From positions 57,604,091-57,668,090 of the forward strand of contig JACMZG010001863.1 of assembly GCA_018340805.1 (NCBI GenBank): a stretch of 64,000 nt of DNA, in the 5' to 3' direction. Shown piece after piece: positions 50,047 to 59,279 of this stretch (the stretch's first letter is position 1; the number at the start of each line of letters is the position of its first letter). Position numbers and translations under genes: made by a program. This stretch comes from Microvelia longipes. Its lineage: Eukaryota; Arthropoda; Insecta; Hemiptera; Veliidae. Under the pieces are notes generated by a model that was not told the DNA's origin, ran no database searches, and was given only the letters and a program-made list of their open reading frames with translations.

Positions 50047-50978
50047 CCTTATTCTATATATACATACCTAAAAAATATCATTTATTATTATACAAAACGT
50101 GTTTTCTTACCTCTTTATAATCACTCTTAAATGACAGTACAAAATAAATAATAATTTTCCCTATATCATTTTTATAGGAATTTTCAAGGAAAATTGTGCT
50201 TATTTTTTTATTCCTTTTATCTTTGCGTTATTTTATTTATTTGAGTTGATTTATTTTTTCCCTTTTACTTTTCATTTAAGTTAAAAAAAAGTAATTTGAT
50301 CTCGCTTTGTTCTCTGATTTAACCTTTTTCTTCGCCGATTGAGTTTTCTTTGTTTATTTTATTGGATGTATATTTTTCTGAGGGATATAACTCTTGAATC
50401 TATTGCGAGTATATTTCCTTTACCCTTATAAACTAAGATGCCTATTCCTCGGTCCCCTCCAGCATCCCAAGTTGTTTTTTTATTGTTTTAGTAGATTTGC
50501 CTGCAACCTGTAGCTAGGTACGGCTTGTCTCTTGGGGTTTCTACCCAGGCAGAGAGAAGAATTTAGGTCAATACTCAGGAGAAAACCTAATATAAATGTT
50601 AGTTCAATATTACGGACAAAATAAACCCTTTTTTATGTATTTTTCTTATTGAAATAAAATTTCCATTTCGCTTCTCTAATGAAAGAGGAAACAGCGCGAG
50701 ATGTTATCCTCATTTTTTTGTAACTCTCACTTAATCTTAATATTGTAGGAAAATATCTTTTCCCCAAAAATTGTGTTTCTGTTAAAAAAGATTCAACCAT
50801 ATTAAAATTAAGACCACGTTCAGAGTTGTTATACATTAAATTCAATACTGATAAGATTTCAATGTATCTCTACTTATAATCTTTGCATCATACAGTATTT
50901 TTTCCTAAATTAATTACAAATATCTAATAAAATGAGATATAGGCTTTTAGTAAAGTTGTCTCACATTTTTCTTCTAAA
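50047..50978. other. AT-rich non-coding stretch
   Basis: No gene recognised. The 70-aa minus-strand frame at 50,633-50,845 has no signature. Confidence 0.5.
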
Positions 50979-50995
50979 TATTATATATATATATA

Positions 50996-51039
<44 letters not shown>
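50979..51039. repeat. (AT)n microsatellite
   Basis: AT run that leads directly into dispersed repeat E copy 2. Confidence 0.95.
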
Positions 51040-51040
<1 letters not shown>

Positions 51041-51042
<2 letters not shown>

Positions 51043-51183
51043 GACTAAATAATCTAAATAAAGCGACCATCAATTCAAACAAATACAGTTATGAATCTCG
51101 ATGTTGTTATTGGTTTGGTGAACCATTTATGCAGTCATTGTAGACCTATGAACTTCAAGAAAGAAAGGCCTAGTATGTGTCCT
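51041..51183 (+). repeat. Dispersed repeat E, copy 2
   Basis: Direct repeat of 42,549-42,690, with the extra single bases that copy 1 lacks (ATTCAAACAAATACAGTTAT, CCATTTATGCAGTC). Confidence 0.85.
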
Positions 51184-51386
51184 GCACTTAGGATCAATAT
51201 TTTATTTTGAGAAAAAGTTTTACTCGAGCGAAGCGATTTTCAATAACTTAGTAAAGAGCCGAGGAATCCATTATCCGTTTATTTGCTTTTTTCTCTTTAA
51301 CACCTGAGGGTAAATGATAGTGTTTGCAAAAAATCCGAAACCAGGGTTTATATCTGAAGACCTGAGTAGTTTTTCAAAAAATTTAG

Positions 51387-51408
51387 TATATATAATATGT
51401 ATATGTTA

Positions 51409-51453
<45 letters not shown>

Positions 51454-51468
51454 TATAATATATATATA

Positions 51469-51536
<68 letters not shown>

Positions 51537-51544
51537 TATATATA
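51387..51544. repeat. (AT)n microsatellite
   Basis: AT run of about 155 bp that meets the left terminus of the capsid-bearing element and obscures its exact boundary. Confidence 0.95.
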
Positions 51545-51806
51545 AGGGGGAAAAGGGGGCATTCTGCACCGCCTCCTCCTCCCGCCACCGCCTCTCCTCA
51601 ACCATCTCTTATAGTTTATACCCCCCCTCCCCTCTCTTTTCTTTGCATAGATAACAGTAACATTAAATATGCTTGCATAAAAATAGGGTCCATATAGGGT
51701 AGAAAGCAGGATGATTTTAGGTGTGATAAAGTAGACCACCCTAGATAAGTGTCTCTCTTAGTAAAAAGCCTTCCCACCACGTCAAGGTGGAGACACATCG
51801 GGAAGT

Positions 51807-51833
51807 GTACAGTGCCCCGTCCTCGCACTGTAC
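51807..51833. repeat. TIR hairpin, left
   Basis: GTACAGTG, an 11-nt loop, CACTGTAC. It is repeated exactly in the right TIR at 56,613-56,639 and stands out as a GC-richer dyad just outside the homopolymer block. Confidence 0.85.
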
Positions 51834-52031
51834 TATGGCGACCATCCTCTTTTAAAAAAAATATCGCTCTATATATTTTTTTTTGTATTTTTTATAGTTT
51901 TTTTTTTTGTTTTTTGTATTTTTATTTATTTTTTTTGTATTTTTTATATTTTTAATTTTTTTTTTGCATTTTTTATATAATTTTTTTAAACGTATTTACA
52001 ATTGCACTTACATCTCTTTAGCGCCATATAG

Positions 52032-52153
52032 GTTTACGGGACGCTATGCCACGCCAGTGACCTTAAATGATGGAATATTGCGGTTTACGGGACGCTATGC
52101 CACGCCAGGGACCGCTCTGAGAGTTTACGGGTCGCTATGCCACGCCAGGGACC
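52032..52153 (+). repeat. Subterminal direct repeats, left
   Basis: Three copies of a 31-bp word (GTTTACGGGACGC, TATGCCACGCCAGGGACC) begin at 52,032, 52,083 and 52,123. The inverted set in the right TIR lies at about 56,292-56,414. Repeats in this position could be binding sites for an element- or host-encoded protein. Confidence 0.9.
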
Positions 52154-52283
52154 CAATTATGGCACGCTTCGCCATACTAGAGTTCCATCTCGTATTTGCG
52201 GCAGCTGCTGAGACATGAGTGTAAGTGTAACATATGATTAAACTCTAAGAATAAACTCGAAAATAAATCCCTACAAATGAAAC

Positions 52284-52808
52284 TCACGTGGCTACACATG
52301 AAACCGGTAGTAAATTTATGGTCAAACCGAGTGCAGGTCCGTTTACGAGCCATTTATACAAACTCCATACTCGAGCCTGAGCGCAAGCAAATTTTTTATT
52401 GTGCTTATGAAGAAGGCAGGGCCTCCAGCTATAACTCAATGAACTAATTTTGGGACATTTTATCGCAAGTAAATCTATAATGACGCAATTATTTGGCAAG
52501 TATTTTTTCAATAAACGTACTTTACCCTTTACGACAAAGTGTGTGTACCGATTAGATAAAAGTTTAAATAGTAAATACAATCGCTCGTACTCAACATCAC
52601 CGTCATCCCAGTTAATTCCGTGAAAATTTAATGTAAGCCAAGAATTTGTTTTCATAGATTTAGAATCTTGAATGTAATTTGCAGGTGGTAAAAATAACCA
52701 GCTCGAAGACGATTTCGTCTCCAGGTCCAAACATGCAAGCTCTTTAACGATGACTTGCCCCTCATTATCTACAAACCCTTGAATATCTATAATAGCGGTA
52801 GAAGGCAT
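52284..52808 (-). CDS. RNase H/exonuclease-like protein (tentative)
   Basis: 174 aa from the ATG at 52,808; the frame is open nine codons further up but only from a TTG. It begins MPSTAIIDIQGF and continues with VKELA (E23). Further on come KGK at 94-96, an IIDL (D112), C131-x2-H134, H136, C142 and a helix ending YKWL at 154. I recall a similar order in uncharacterised arthropod proteins found with jelly-roll capsid genes. A beta-strand ending in D8 and later acidic and His/Cys residues would suit an RNase H-like nuclease, but the usual second acidic residue of a DxE motif is Q10 here. The last 20 residues are less convincing and may be decayed. It stops just inside the left TIR and is divergent from the capsid-like gene. 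The frame is likely real; the function is only suggested. Confidence 0.55.
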   Translation of the reverse strand: MPSTAIIDIQGFVDNEGQVIVKELACLDLETKSSSSWLFLPPANYIQDSKSMKTNSWLTLNFHGINWDDGDVEYERLYLLFKLLSNRYTHFVVKGKVRLLKKYLPNNCVIIDLLAIKCPKISSLSYSWRPCLLHKHNKKFACAQARVWSLYKWLVNGPALGLTINLLPVSCVAT

Positions 52809-52834
52809 CTTGACTGCACGGAAGCCGAGATACA

Positions 52835-52869
52835 ACTGACCATATCCCCTTATATCATAAACTTATATA
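52835..52869 (-). promoter_or_regulatory. TATA and initiator of the leftward gene
   Basis: On the minus strand, TATATAAG (52,869-52,862) is followed by TCAGT (52,839-52,835), with A+1 at 52,837, 30-32 bases downstream. The predicted leader to the ATG at 52,808 is 29 bases. Confidence 0.6.
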
Positions 52870-52880
52870 TTCATCTTGTT

Positions 52881-54020
52881 GGAGCCATTTAGAGCCTACA
52901 TGAGCCATTTTAGAGCCGGTTTGGAGCCTATATGAGCCATTAGAGCCGAGTAGAGCCATTGAGCCAATTAGAGCCGCTTTGGAGCCTATATGAGCCATTT
53001 AGAGCCGCTTTGGAGCCTATATAAGCCATTTAGAGCCGGAGTGGAGCCAACATGAGCCATTTAGAGCCGCTTTGGAGCCTATATGAGCCAATTTGGAGCC
53101 GGAGCGGAGCCATTTAGAGCCACTTTGGAGCCTATATGAGTCATTTAGAGCGAGTATGAGCTATTTGGAGCCGAGTAGACCCTATATGAGCCAATTAGAG
53201 CCACTTTAGAGCCTATATGAGCCATTTAGAGCCATCTAGAGCCGGTGTGGAGCCTATATGAGCCGATTGGAGCCAATATGAGCCATTTAGAGCCAGAGTG
53301 GAGCCTTTAGAGCCGAGTATGAGCCATTTAGAGCCTATATGAGCCATGTTGGAGCCTATTTTGAGCATATATGAGCCGAGTAGGAGCCTATATGAACCAT
53401 TTAGAGCCGCTTTGGAGCCTATATGAGCCATTTAGAGCCGTGTTGGAGCCTATATGAGCCATTTAGAGCCGGAGTGGAGCCAATATGACCCATTTAGAGC
53501 CGGTATGGAGCCTATATGAGCTATCGCAGAGCATATATGAGCCAATTTGGAGCCTATATGAGCCATTTGGAGCCATTTAGAGCCTATATGAGCCATTTAG
53601 AGCCGCTTTGGAGCCAGAGTGGAGCCATTTAGAGCCGGAGTGGAGCCAATATGAGCCATTTGGAGCCGGAGCGGAGCCATATAGAGCCATCTGGAGCCTA
53701 TATGAGCCATTTGGAGCCGGTGTGGAGCCTATATGAGCCGATTTGGAGCCGTGTTGGAGCCAATATGAGCCATTTAGAGCCGGTGTGGGAGCCTATATGA
53801 GCTATCGCAGAGCCTATATGAGCCGATTTGGAGCGAGTTAAAGCCTATATGAGCCATTTAGAGCCGGAGTGGAGCCAATATGAGCCATTTGGAGCCAGAG
53901 TGGAGCCATTTGGAGCCGAGTAGGAGCCTATATGAGCCAATTAGAGCCACTTTGGAGCCTATATGAGCCATTTAGAGCCAAGTATGAGCCATTTGGAGCC
54001 TATTTGAGCCGATTTGGAGT
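52881..54020. repeat. GAGCC minisatellite between divergent genes
   Basis: About 1.1 kb of units near 31 bp, each made of three 10-bp pieces: GAGCCATTTA, GAGCCGCTTTG or GAGCCGGAGTG, and GAGCCTATAT. GAGCC occurs every 10-11 bases, close to a helical turn, throughout. Divergent promoters lie at both ends. It could bind a multi-finger protein or act as an origin or enhancer; the sequence alone does not decide. The 72-aa minus-strand frame over it is a repeat artefact. Confidence 0.95.
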
Positions 54021-54092
54021 TGTGTTGCAGCTAATATGGGGTCTAACTGGAGTTGTTGAAGCCGCTTCAGCGGTGTTTTTAGCTTTCGTTTA

Positions 54093-54128
54093 GTATATAT
54101 ATAGAGCTAGTGGAGCTCCAACTTTAGT
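54093..54128 (+). promoter_or_regulatory. TATA and initiator of the capsid-like gene
   Basis: TATATATATAG (from 54,094) is followed by TTTAGT (54,123-54,128), with A+1 at 54,126, about 32 bases downstream. The leader to the ATG at 54,152 is about 26 bases. Same geometry as the other two promoters of the element. Confidence 0.6.
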
Positions 54129-54151
54129 ATTGAGCCAGACACCGAGCAGAG

Positions 54152-55330
54152 ATGTTCTCCAAGATACGTGATTCGAGCCTCTACAAGAAGAGATTTGAAA
54201 ACTTGACATTTAGTTGTCCAGACTGCTGTAAAAAGTTTGTACATAAAAAGAATTTACTTCGACACCAACGAGATAAACACTGTGAGGGGGTTGAACGCGA
54301 GGATGTTTCAGAGTTGGGATTCTACAAGGACGCCATTGCATGTAAACATGATGAGTCAATTGAAAACTATAATAACTCTAGCGAGGCAGTATGTGGATCG
54401 GAAAAGGATAGAAAAGAAGAAGAAGAAGACGATGAGGAGGAGGATGAAGAAGATGATGAGGAGGATGAACCTATTGATGATGTAGTAAGTAACAAAGACA
54501 TAGAAGAGCCAAAAATGGTAGAGATGTTAAATTTAAGTGAACACCCCGAATATGATGAATCTATAGAGAGTCTAGAGTATCATACTCACTATCCGTACGC
54601 AAACTCAAAGCTAGACGCCGGAGAAGAGATACGGATTCCAGTACAACTCCAAGACATTTATACGCTTCCGAGTGAAAGTTTTATATATTTGGAACTATCA
54701 TTTTTAAAAGAAGGAGGAAATACGGCACCGGCGAAGCACAGACTTATCAACAACGCATTCCCGTTTTTATTCGACGAGATCCGGTATGAAATTTGTGGAG
54801 TTGAGATTGATAAAGTTAGAAACCCCGGAATGACTTCGACTCTAAAAGGGATTGCATCTCACGCGCCTATATCGTATTCCTTAACAAATATGGGATGGAC
54901 AATTCCCTTTAATGAAGTACAAGAAGAATCATCCACCCGGTACAACGTCTGTCTACCTTTATCCTCGTTACTCGGATTCGCGGAAGATTACCGAAAAGTT
55001 TTGATAAACGTAAAGCAAGAGCTCATTTTGGTAAGAGCGAGAAACGATTCAAATTGCTTTGTACAGCATGTTCCATACGTCGATACGGATGCACGGGCAG
55101 AAGTTCGCGAGAAAGTTAAAATTGAACTGCTATCGCTTTGTTGGAAAATACCCTACGTTTCGGTTAACGAAGTTCAGAAACTAAATTTAATTAATTATTT
55201 AAATACAGAAAAAATAATTTCTCTCCATTTCCGAGCGTGGGATATGCACGAGTATCCGCTATTACCTACGTCAAACCGACAAGTATGGTCGATTAAAACT
55301 TCGACTCAACTCGAGAAACCGCGATTTTAA
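54152..55330 (+). CDS. C2H2 finger plus double-jelly-roll capsid-like protein, truncated
   Basis: 392 codons from an ATG close behind a promoter. Residues 22-43 form a classical C2H2 finger (C22-x2-C25-x12-H38-x4-H43, with F29 and L35 in the core). Residues about 84-110 are almost all D and E. From about 135 the sequence fits what I recall of the double-jelly-roll-like family of arthropod genomes: IPVQLQDIYTLP, INNAFPFLFDEIRYEI, GVEIDKVRNPG and TSTLKG, then NMGW. In viruses this fold builds the major capsid; a finger at its N-terminus is unusual and could contact DNA or the GAGCC array. Typical relatives are longer: the stop at 55,328 is premature, because matching sequence continues in other frames. 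Family call from motifs only. Confidence 0.8.
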   Translation: MFSKIRDSSLYKKRFENLTFSCPDCCKKFVHKKNLLRHQRDKHCEGVEREDVSELGFYKDAIACKHDESIENYNNSSEAVCGSEKDRKEEEEDDEEEDEEDDEEDEPIDDVVSNKDIEEPKMVEMLNLSEHPEYDESIESLEYHTHYPYANSKLDAGEEIRIPVQLQDIYTLPSESFIYLELSFLKEGGNTAPAKHRLINNAFPFLFDEIRYEICGVEIDKVRNPGMTSTLKGIASHAPISYSLTNMGWTIPFNEVQEESSTRYNVCLPLSSLLGFAEDYRKVLINVKQELILVRARNDSNCFVQHVPYVDTDARAEVREKVKIELLSLCWKIPYVSVNEVQKLNLINYLNTEKIISLHFRAWDMHEYPLLPTSNRQVWSIKTSTQLEKPRF

Positions 55331-55743
55331 TTTTGGCCTTTCAAAAAGGGTAGAAATAACGTCGTCGATAAGGCATCCAGTTGTTTCGATCACTGCGACT
55401 TGACAAATGTCAAGCTTTATCTCAATTTCACGATTGTTCCCCTACGATGATTTAAATTTAAAAATTCTCCCAAAATAAATTTGCTTTATTATACCACATG
55501 TACGCGGCGTTTCAAACGTCGTACTACAACACTTATCAGAGTCTACCGTACGTATCCTTTACAGATTTTAAGAATAAATGTCCTGTTGTAATCATTGATT
55601 GTTCGAAACAATCAGAGTCTATCAAAAAGGGTCCGGTAGATGTGAGATAGAATTTTGAATCTGAAAAAGATTTCCCGGCAAAATACTACCGCGTACTGTC
55701 TATTGTTACACGATAGATTAGTTCAGTACAACCCCCTGACTAG
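55331..55743 (+). pseudogene. Broken C-terminal part of the capsid-like gene
   Basis: After the TAA at 55,328 the same frame still reads capsid-like residues (FDHCDLTNVKLYLN) to a TGA at 55,448. A second frame carries a short stretch, then a third runs from about 55,474 (FALLYHMYAAFQTSYY, CPVVIIDCS, KKGPVDVR) with further in-frame stops at 55,648 and 55,714, ending at 55,741-55,743. So there are at least two indels and three premature stops. Whether these are real decay or consensus errors cannot be told from one sequence. Confidence 0.7.
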
Positions 55744-55802
55744 CATTGTGCATAAAATGACATGAATAGACATGACTGGTCGAGGGGTGGGGGGGGGGTA
55801 TG

Positions 55803-55836
55803 TATAAATAAGAAAGCAGAGCAAGAATAAATCAGT
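55803..55836 (+). promoter_or_regulatory. TATA and initiator of the small downstream gene
   Basis: TATAAATA (55,803-55,810) and TCAGT (55,832-55,836), with A+1 at 55,834, 31 bases apart. The ATG follows 13 bases later at 55,847. Confidence 0.6.
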
Positions 55837-55846
55837 ATTGCGCAAG

Positions 55847-56125
55847 ATGTCGACCATTTACCATCTAAGTGACGGTAAAAAGGTATTAGTTTGTTTAGTT
55901 AAAGGTGTAGCTTTCTTGAGATTAGAACATGGTAAAGAAGTGTAAACATTCACATGTCCGATTTTGAGTTGTTGAGATCGCGAAAAATGAAATTGATAAT
56001 TATTTGTAAAACGTAGTAAAGAAGATGTACAACTTGATCGAAAATTTTGGTTTAATAAAAAGTAAGATTGGTTAATCCTAAATTTCACGGACGTCAAGTA
56101 TTATTCGTCCAATTTGTTCGTATGA
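55847..56125 (+). pseudogene. Small broken gene, possibly PC4-like
   Basis: The ATG at 55,847 opens a 32-codon frame beginning MSTIYHLSDGKKVLVC and ending at a TAA (55,943). Shifted frames then continue with plausible protein (NIHMSDFELLRS near 55,945 and DVKYYSSNLFV near 56,092). The pattern of a short beta-rich opening with a later DV-x-YY word recalls transcriptional coactivator PC4/p15 proteins (single-stranded DNA binding), but similarity is weak. An opposite-strand 79-aa frame over the same bases is its shadow. Position behind its own promoter supports a real third gene. Confidence 0.35.
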
Positions 56126-56169
56126 AGAAGATAAAATATTTGTGGTGTTTGTTTTAAAAAAACCAGAGT

Positions 56170-56958
56170 GGGATTTATTTTCGAGTTTATTCTTAGAGTT
56201 TAATCATATGTTAAATAGCCTTACACTCATGTCTCAGCAGCTGCCGCAAATACGAGATGGAACTCTAGTATGGCGAAGCGTGCCATAATTGGGTCCCTGG
56301 CGTGGCATAGCGTCCCGTAAACCCTCAGAGCGGTCCCTGGCGTGGCATAGCGTCCCGTAAACCGCAATATTCCATCTTTTAAGGTCACTGGCGTGGCATA
56401 AGCGTCCCGTAAACCTATATGGCGCTAAAGAGATGTTAAGTGTAATTGTAAATACGTTTAAAAAATATATAAAAATGCAAAAAAAAAATTTAAAAATATA
56501 AAAAAAAAAAAAAAAAAATAAAATAAAAAACAAAAAACAAAAAAAAACTATAAAAAAATACAAAAAAAATATATAGAGGCGATATTTTTTTTTAAAGAGG
56601 ATGGTCGCCATAGTACAGTGCGAGGACGGGGCACTGTACACCTTCCCGATGTGTCTCCACCTTGACGTGGTGGGAAGGCTTTTTACTAAGAGAGACACTT
56701 ATCTAGGGTGGTCTACTTCATCACACCTAAAATCATCCTGCTTCTACCTATATGGACCTATTTTTTATGCAAGCATATTTAATGTTACTGTTATTATTCT
56801 ATGCAAAGCAAAAGAGAGGGGAGGGGGGATATAAAACTATAAAGAGATGGTTGAGGAGGAGGCGGTGGAGGAGGTGGAGGAGGTGGTGGCGGAGGAGGTG
56901 GAGGAGGAGGTGGAGGAGGAGGCGGTGCCAGAATGCCCCTTTTGCCTCTACTTATATA
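56170..56958. repeat. Right long terminal inverted repeat
   Basis: Inverted partner of 51,541-52,271, differing by scattered substitutions, a few indels (GGCATAAGCG against GGCATAGCG) and an expanded GGAGGTGGAGGAGG block at about 56,850-56,930, which accounts for most of the extra length. The frames inside it mirror those of the left TIR and are not genes. Confidence 0.95.
56613..56639. repeat. TIR hairpin, right
   Basis: GTACAGTG, 11-nt loop, CACTGTAC: exact inverted copy of 51,807-51,833. Confidence 0.85.
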
Positions 56959-58780
56959 CATATATCTGTGTGTGTATATTGGTTTTTGATTTTCATAACT
57001 AGTTACTGGGTATCACAGGAAATGAATATAAAATTAATTCTTTCTATTTATTTTTTTGTTTCTTCAGAGACAGTGTAATTTAAGGAAATTGATGCATAAA
57101 CACATTCTACAAATATTTTACTACTACAGTTAAAACGAGCCAAATTCCAGTTTTGTTTTGTAGCTCCTTAATGCATTTATGGTTTGTCTATTCCACTAAA
57201 CTAGACAAACCTGCGCAGAACGACATAATTCAGCAATTTCTTTCCAAACATTAAACTAGAGCATTCTCTCCTGGCGTCTCTTGCTGCATCTTTCCAATAT
57301 CTTTGCTTTCGAAACTAGGTTTCTTTTATACTAATGATAGCCATAAACTTGTCTCTCTAATAAGCTTGAATCCAGGTTTATTCTCCTCACTCGCCTTCTT
57401 CAATACTAACTATTGATTTATAATGTTTTTTTTATTTCTTTAATAGACTGAAAAAACATTGAAACATCCACAAAGAATTTTCATTATTTTTACTTCATTA
57501 TAAAGGAAGTAATTTTAACACAATATTATTGTGCGAAACTCGGTAGTATCAAATGAAAGAAGTAATTTTAATTAGAAGATATTGGTAAACGTCGTACTTC
57601 ATAACACATAATATCCTTATCGAATTCGCTACGCTCTTTCAATTTTATCATGTTTTTTATAATTTTTAAAATTGTTATAATTTTAATTTGGGCCACCGAT
57701 TTCCTTTAAAATCAAATGTTTTTTTAAGGAACGTTGTATTTCGAGTGGATGCATCAAATTCAATCTAATACAATTAGGCAGTTACCTGTAATACCTGTTT
57801 ACTTGAAAAGTGCTTAGCACATTAAACACTAATCCATTCCTCTTTACATGAATACAGACAACCCCAACGACCTTTCGTTTTACGGCTCGATAGGTGTTGG
57901 AACATGCTTTTATAAGAAAATAACTTATTTTTTGAATTAATTTTTTTTATTACAGTACGTTCCTCTCATACAACAACTATTTTCGTGCGGAGGTCAGAAT
58001 CCCGGAAAAAATCCTTTTCAATTCGTTCTACCGGGTTTAACAATCCATTTCTTGCTAAAGTTTACGGTTTTTAGTTTATAATTTTAGCATTAGCATTACG
58101 ACTTGTTCCTCATTTTTTTACGAAGGAAAACTTTAAAAATTGAGAAAACTTTCTTATAGCTAAAGATTACGAAAAACCACGGGGGCTTTTAGTAGCGCTT
58201 TTTTATGATTTTATATCTTACATATTATACATTATTAAGTTTAAATTTAAGCAGTTTTAAACTAGTGACATCTTAATAGGTTGTATGTGCGGCTGTAAAG
58301 AGAGTTTTAGTCTTTTGAGACAAGATAAAAATTTTGAGAAGTTTTCTTTCAACGGTAAGGATATTGTAGGAAGTATTAAATAATAGTAGTAAATATTCAA
58401 ATTTTATTAAAAACTTAGTATTGTTATTTTGTTTATTGTATATTGGTACATTATATTCTTATCTTATGAGCGAAGTATTTTTCTTACTTTTTTATGTTAT
58501 GTAATATATTTAGTTCTTCTATACCCATGTATGCAAGATATCGTTCTTGTTACTATGCAGAGATATCGCATCATTTTAAATAAATAAATAATAATTTCTC
58601 TAAGTACAATATTTCGTCAAAATTTAAATTGATAAATCTAAATTCAATACTCTCTTTTTCATTTTTGATAACGTCATTACTAAAGTGAAACACGTTATAA
58701 ATTTCCCACAAACAAAAAATGTCGCAACCTCTCCAAGTTCTCAACATTTACCGATCTTCGTTTTAATTCTTAAAAGCATT
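56959..58780. other. AT-rich non-coding stretch
   Basis: No gene or repeat recognised. Confidence 0.5.
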
Positions 58781-58826
58781 TGAAAGTTAGGTACCATATT
58801 CCGTATGCAAGTGCCAAAAATCACAC

Positions 58827-58918
<92 letters not shown>

Positions 58919-58995
58919 TGTGTGTGATTTGGGCACTTGCATACGGAATATGGTACCTAACTTTCAAGTGCCAAAAATCACACACAAATATATAT

Positions 58996-59068
<73 letters not shown>
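58781..59068. repeat. Inverted repeat around AT tracts
   Basis: GAAAGTTAGGTACCATATTC and CAAGTGCCAAAAATCACACA precede an 88-bp AT run. Their inverted copy follows it (TGTGTGTGATTTGGGCACTT, then GGAATATGGTACC). A direct copy of AAGTGCCAAAAATCACACAC at 58,964 then leads into a second AT run to 59,068. One base differs between arms (GGGCAC against GGCAC). Confidence 0.9.
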
Positions 59069-59072
<4 letters not shown>

Positions 59073-59279
59073 GATAGATAGATTTAGTATCTCTTAGAGT
59101 TAATAGATACTTAATCAAACGCTTTATACTAGATTTTAATTGTACAAATATGATATCTTGTGAGTTAAAAAGCTTCTAGACCTCCTCAATATAAAGTTTC
59201 AGAAATGTATGAAATAAAATTGAAGATTTTATTTACTTTCTGTAAATAAATTTTAAATGCATAATTTTAGTGATTAGTG

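Larger units (their letters stand above)
51541..52271. repeat. Left long terminal inverted repeat
   Basis: From the tip inwards: AAGGGGGCATTCTG, a GCCTCCTCCTCC tract, AAGCCTTCCCACCACG, a 27-nt hairpin, a T-rich block (51,848-51,985), three subterminal direct repeats and CTGCTGAGACATGAGTG, ending near AAATAAATCCC. All have inverted counterparts at 56,170-56,958. Short frames read through it are artefacts of the repeat. Confidence 0.95.
51541..56958. mobile_element. Virus-like element with long TIRs and a jelly-roll capsid gene
   Basis: A 5.4-kb unit with inverted repeats of about 731 bp (left) and 789 bp (right). It holds three candidate genes, each with its own TATA-initiator promoter, and a GAGCC repeat array between the two divergent ones. 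No DNA polymerase, transposase, integrase, packaging ATPase or protease is visible, so it would depend on a helper or be a deletion derivative of a larger element. The capsid-like fold points to the broad Polinton/adintovirus/virophage-like world, but that link is inference. The capsid-like gene is broken, so this copy is probably dead. Tips run into AT repeats and no target duplication can be read. Confidence 0.8.

Noticed and set aside
51536..52218. Several frames within the left TIR, with mirror frames at 56,234-57,078
   Set aside because: They depend on homopolymer blocks and GGAGG repeats and change phase between the two TIRs; no domain.
53213..53431. 72-aa frame in the GAGCC array
   Set aside because: Repeat artefact (IGS/NGSYWL words); the array lies between two better-supported gene starts.
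55858..56097. 79-aa minus-strand frame
   Set aside because: Opposite strand of the promoter-led small gene at 55,847; no signature of its own.
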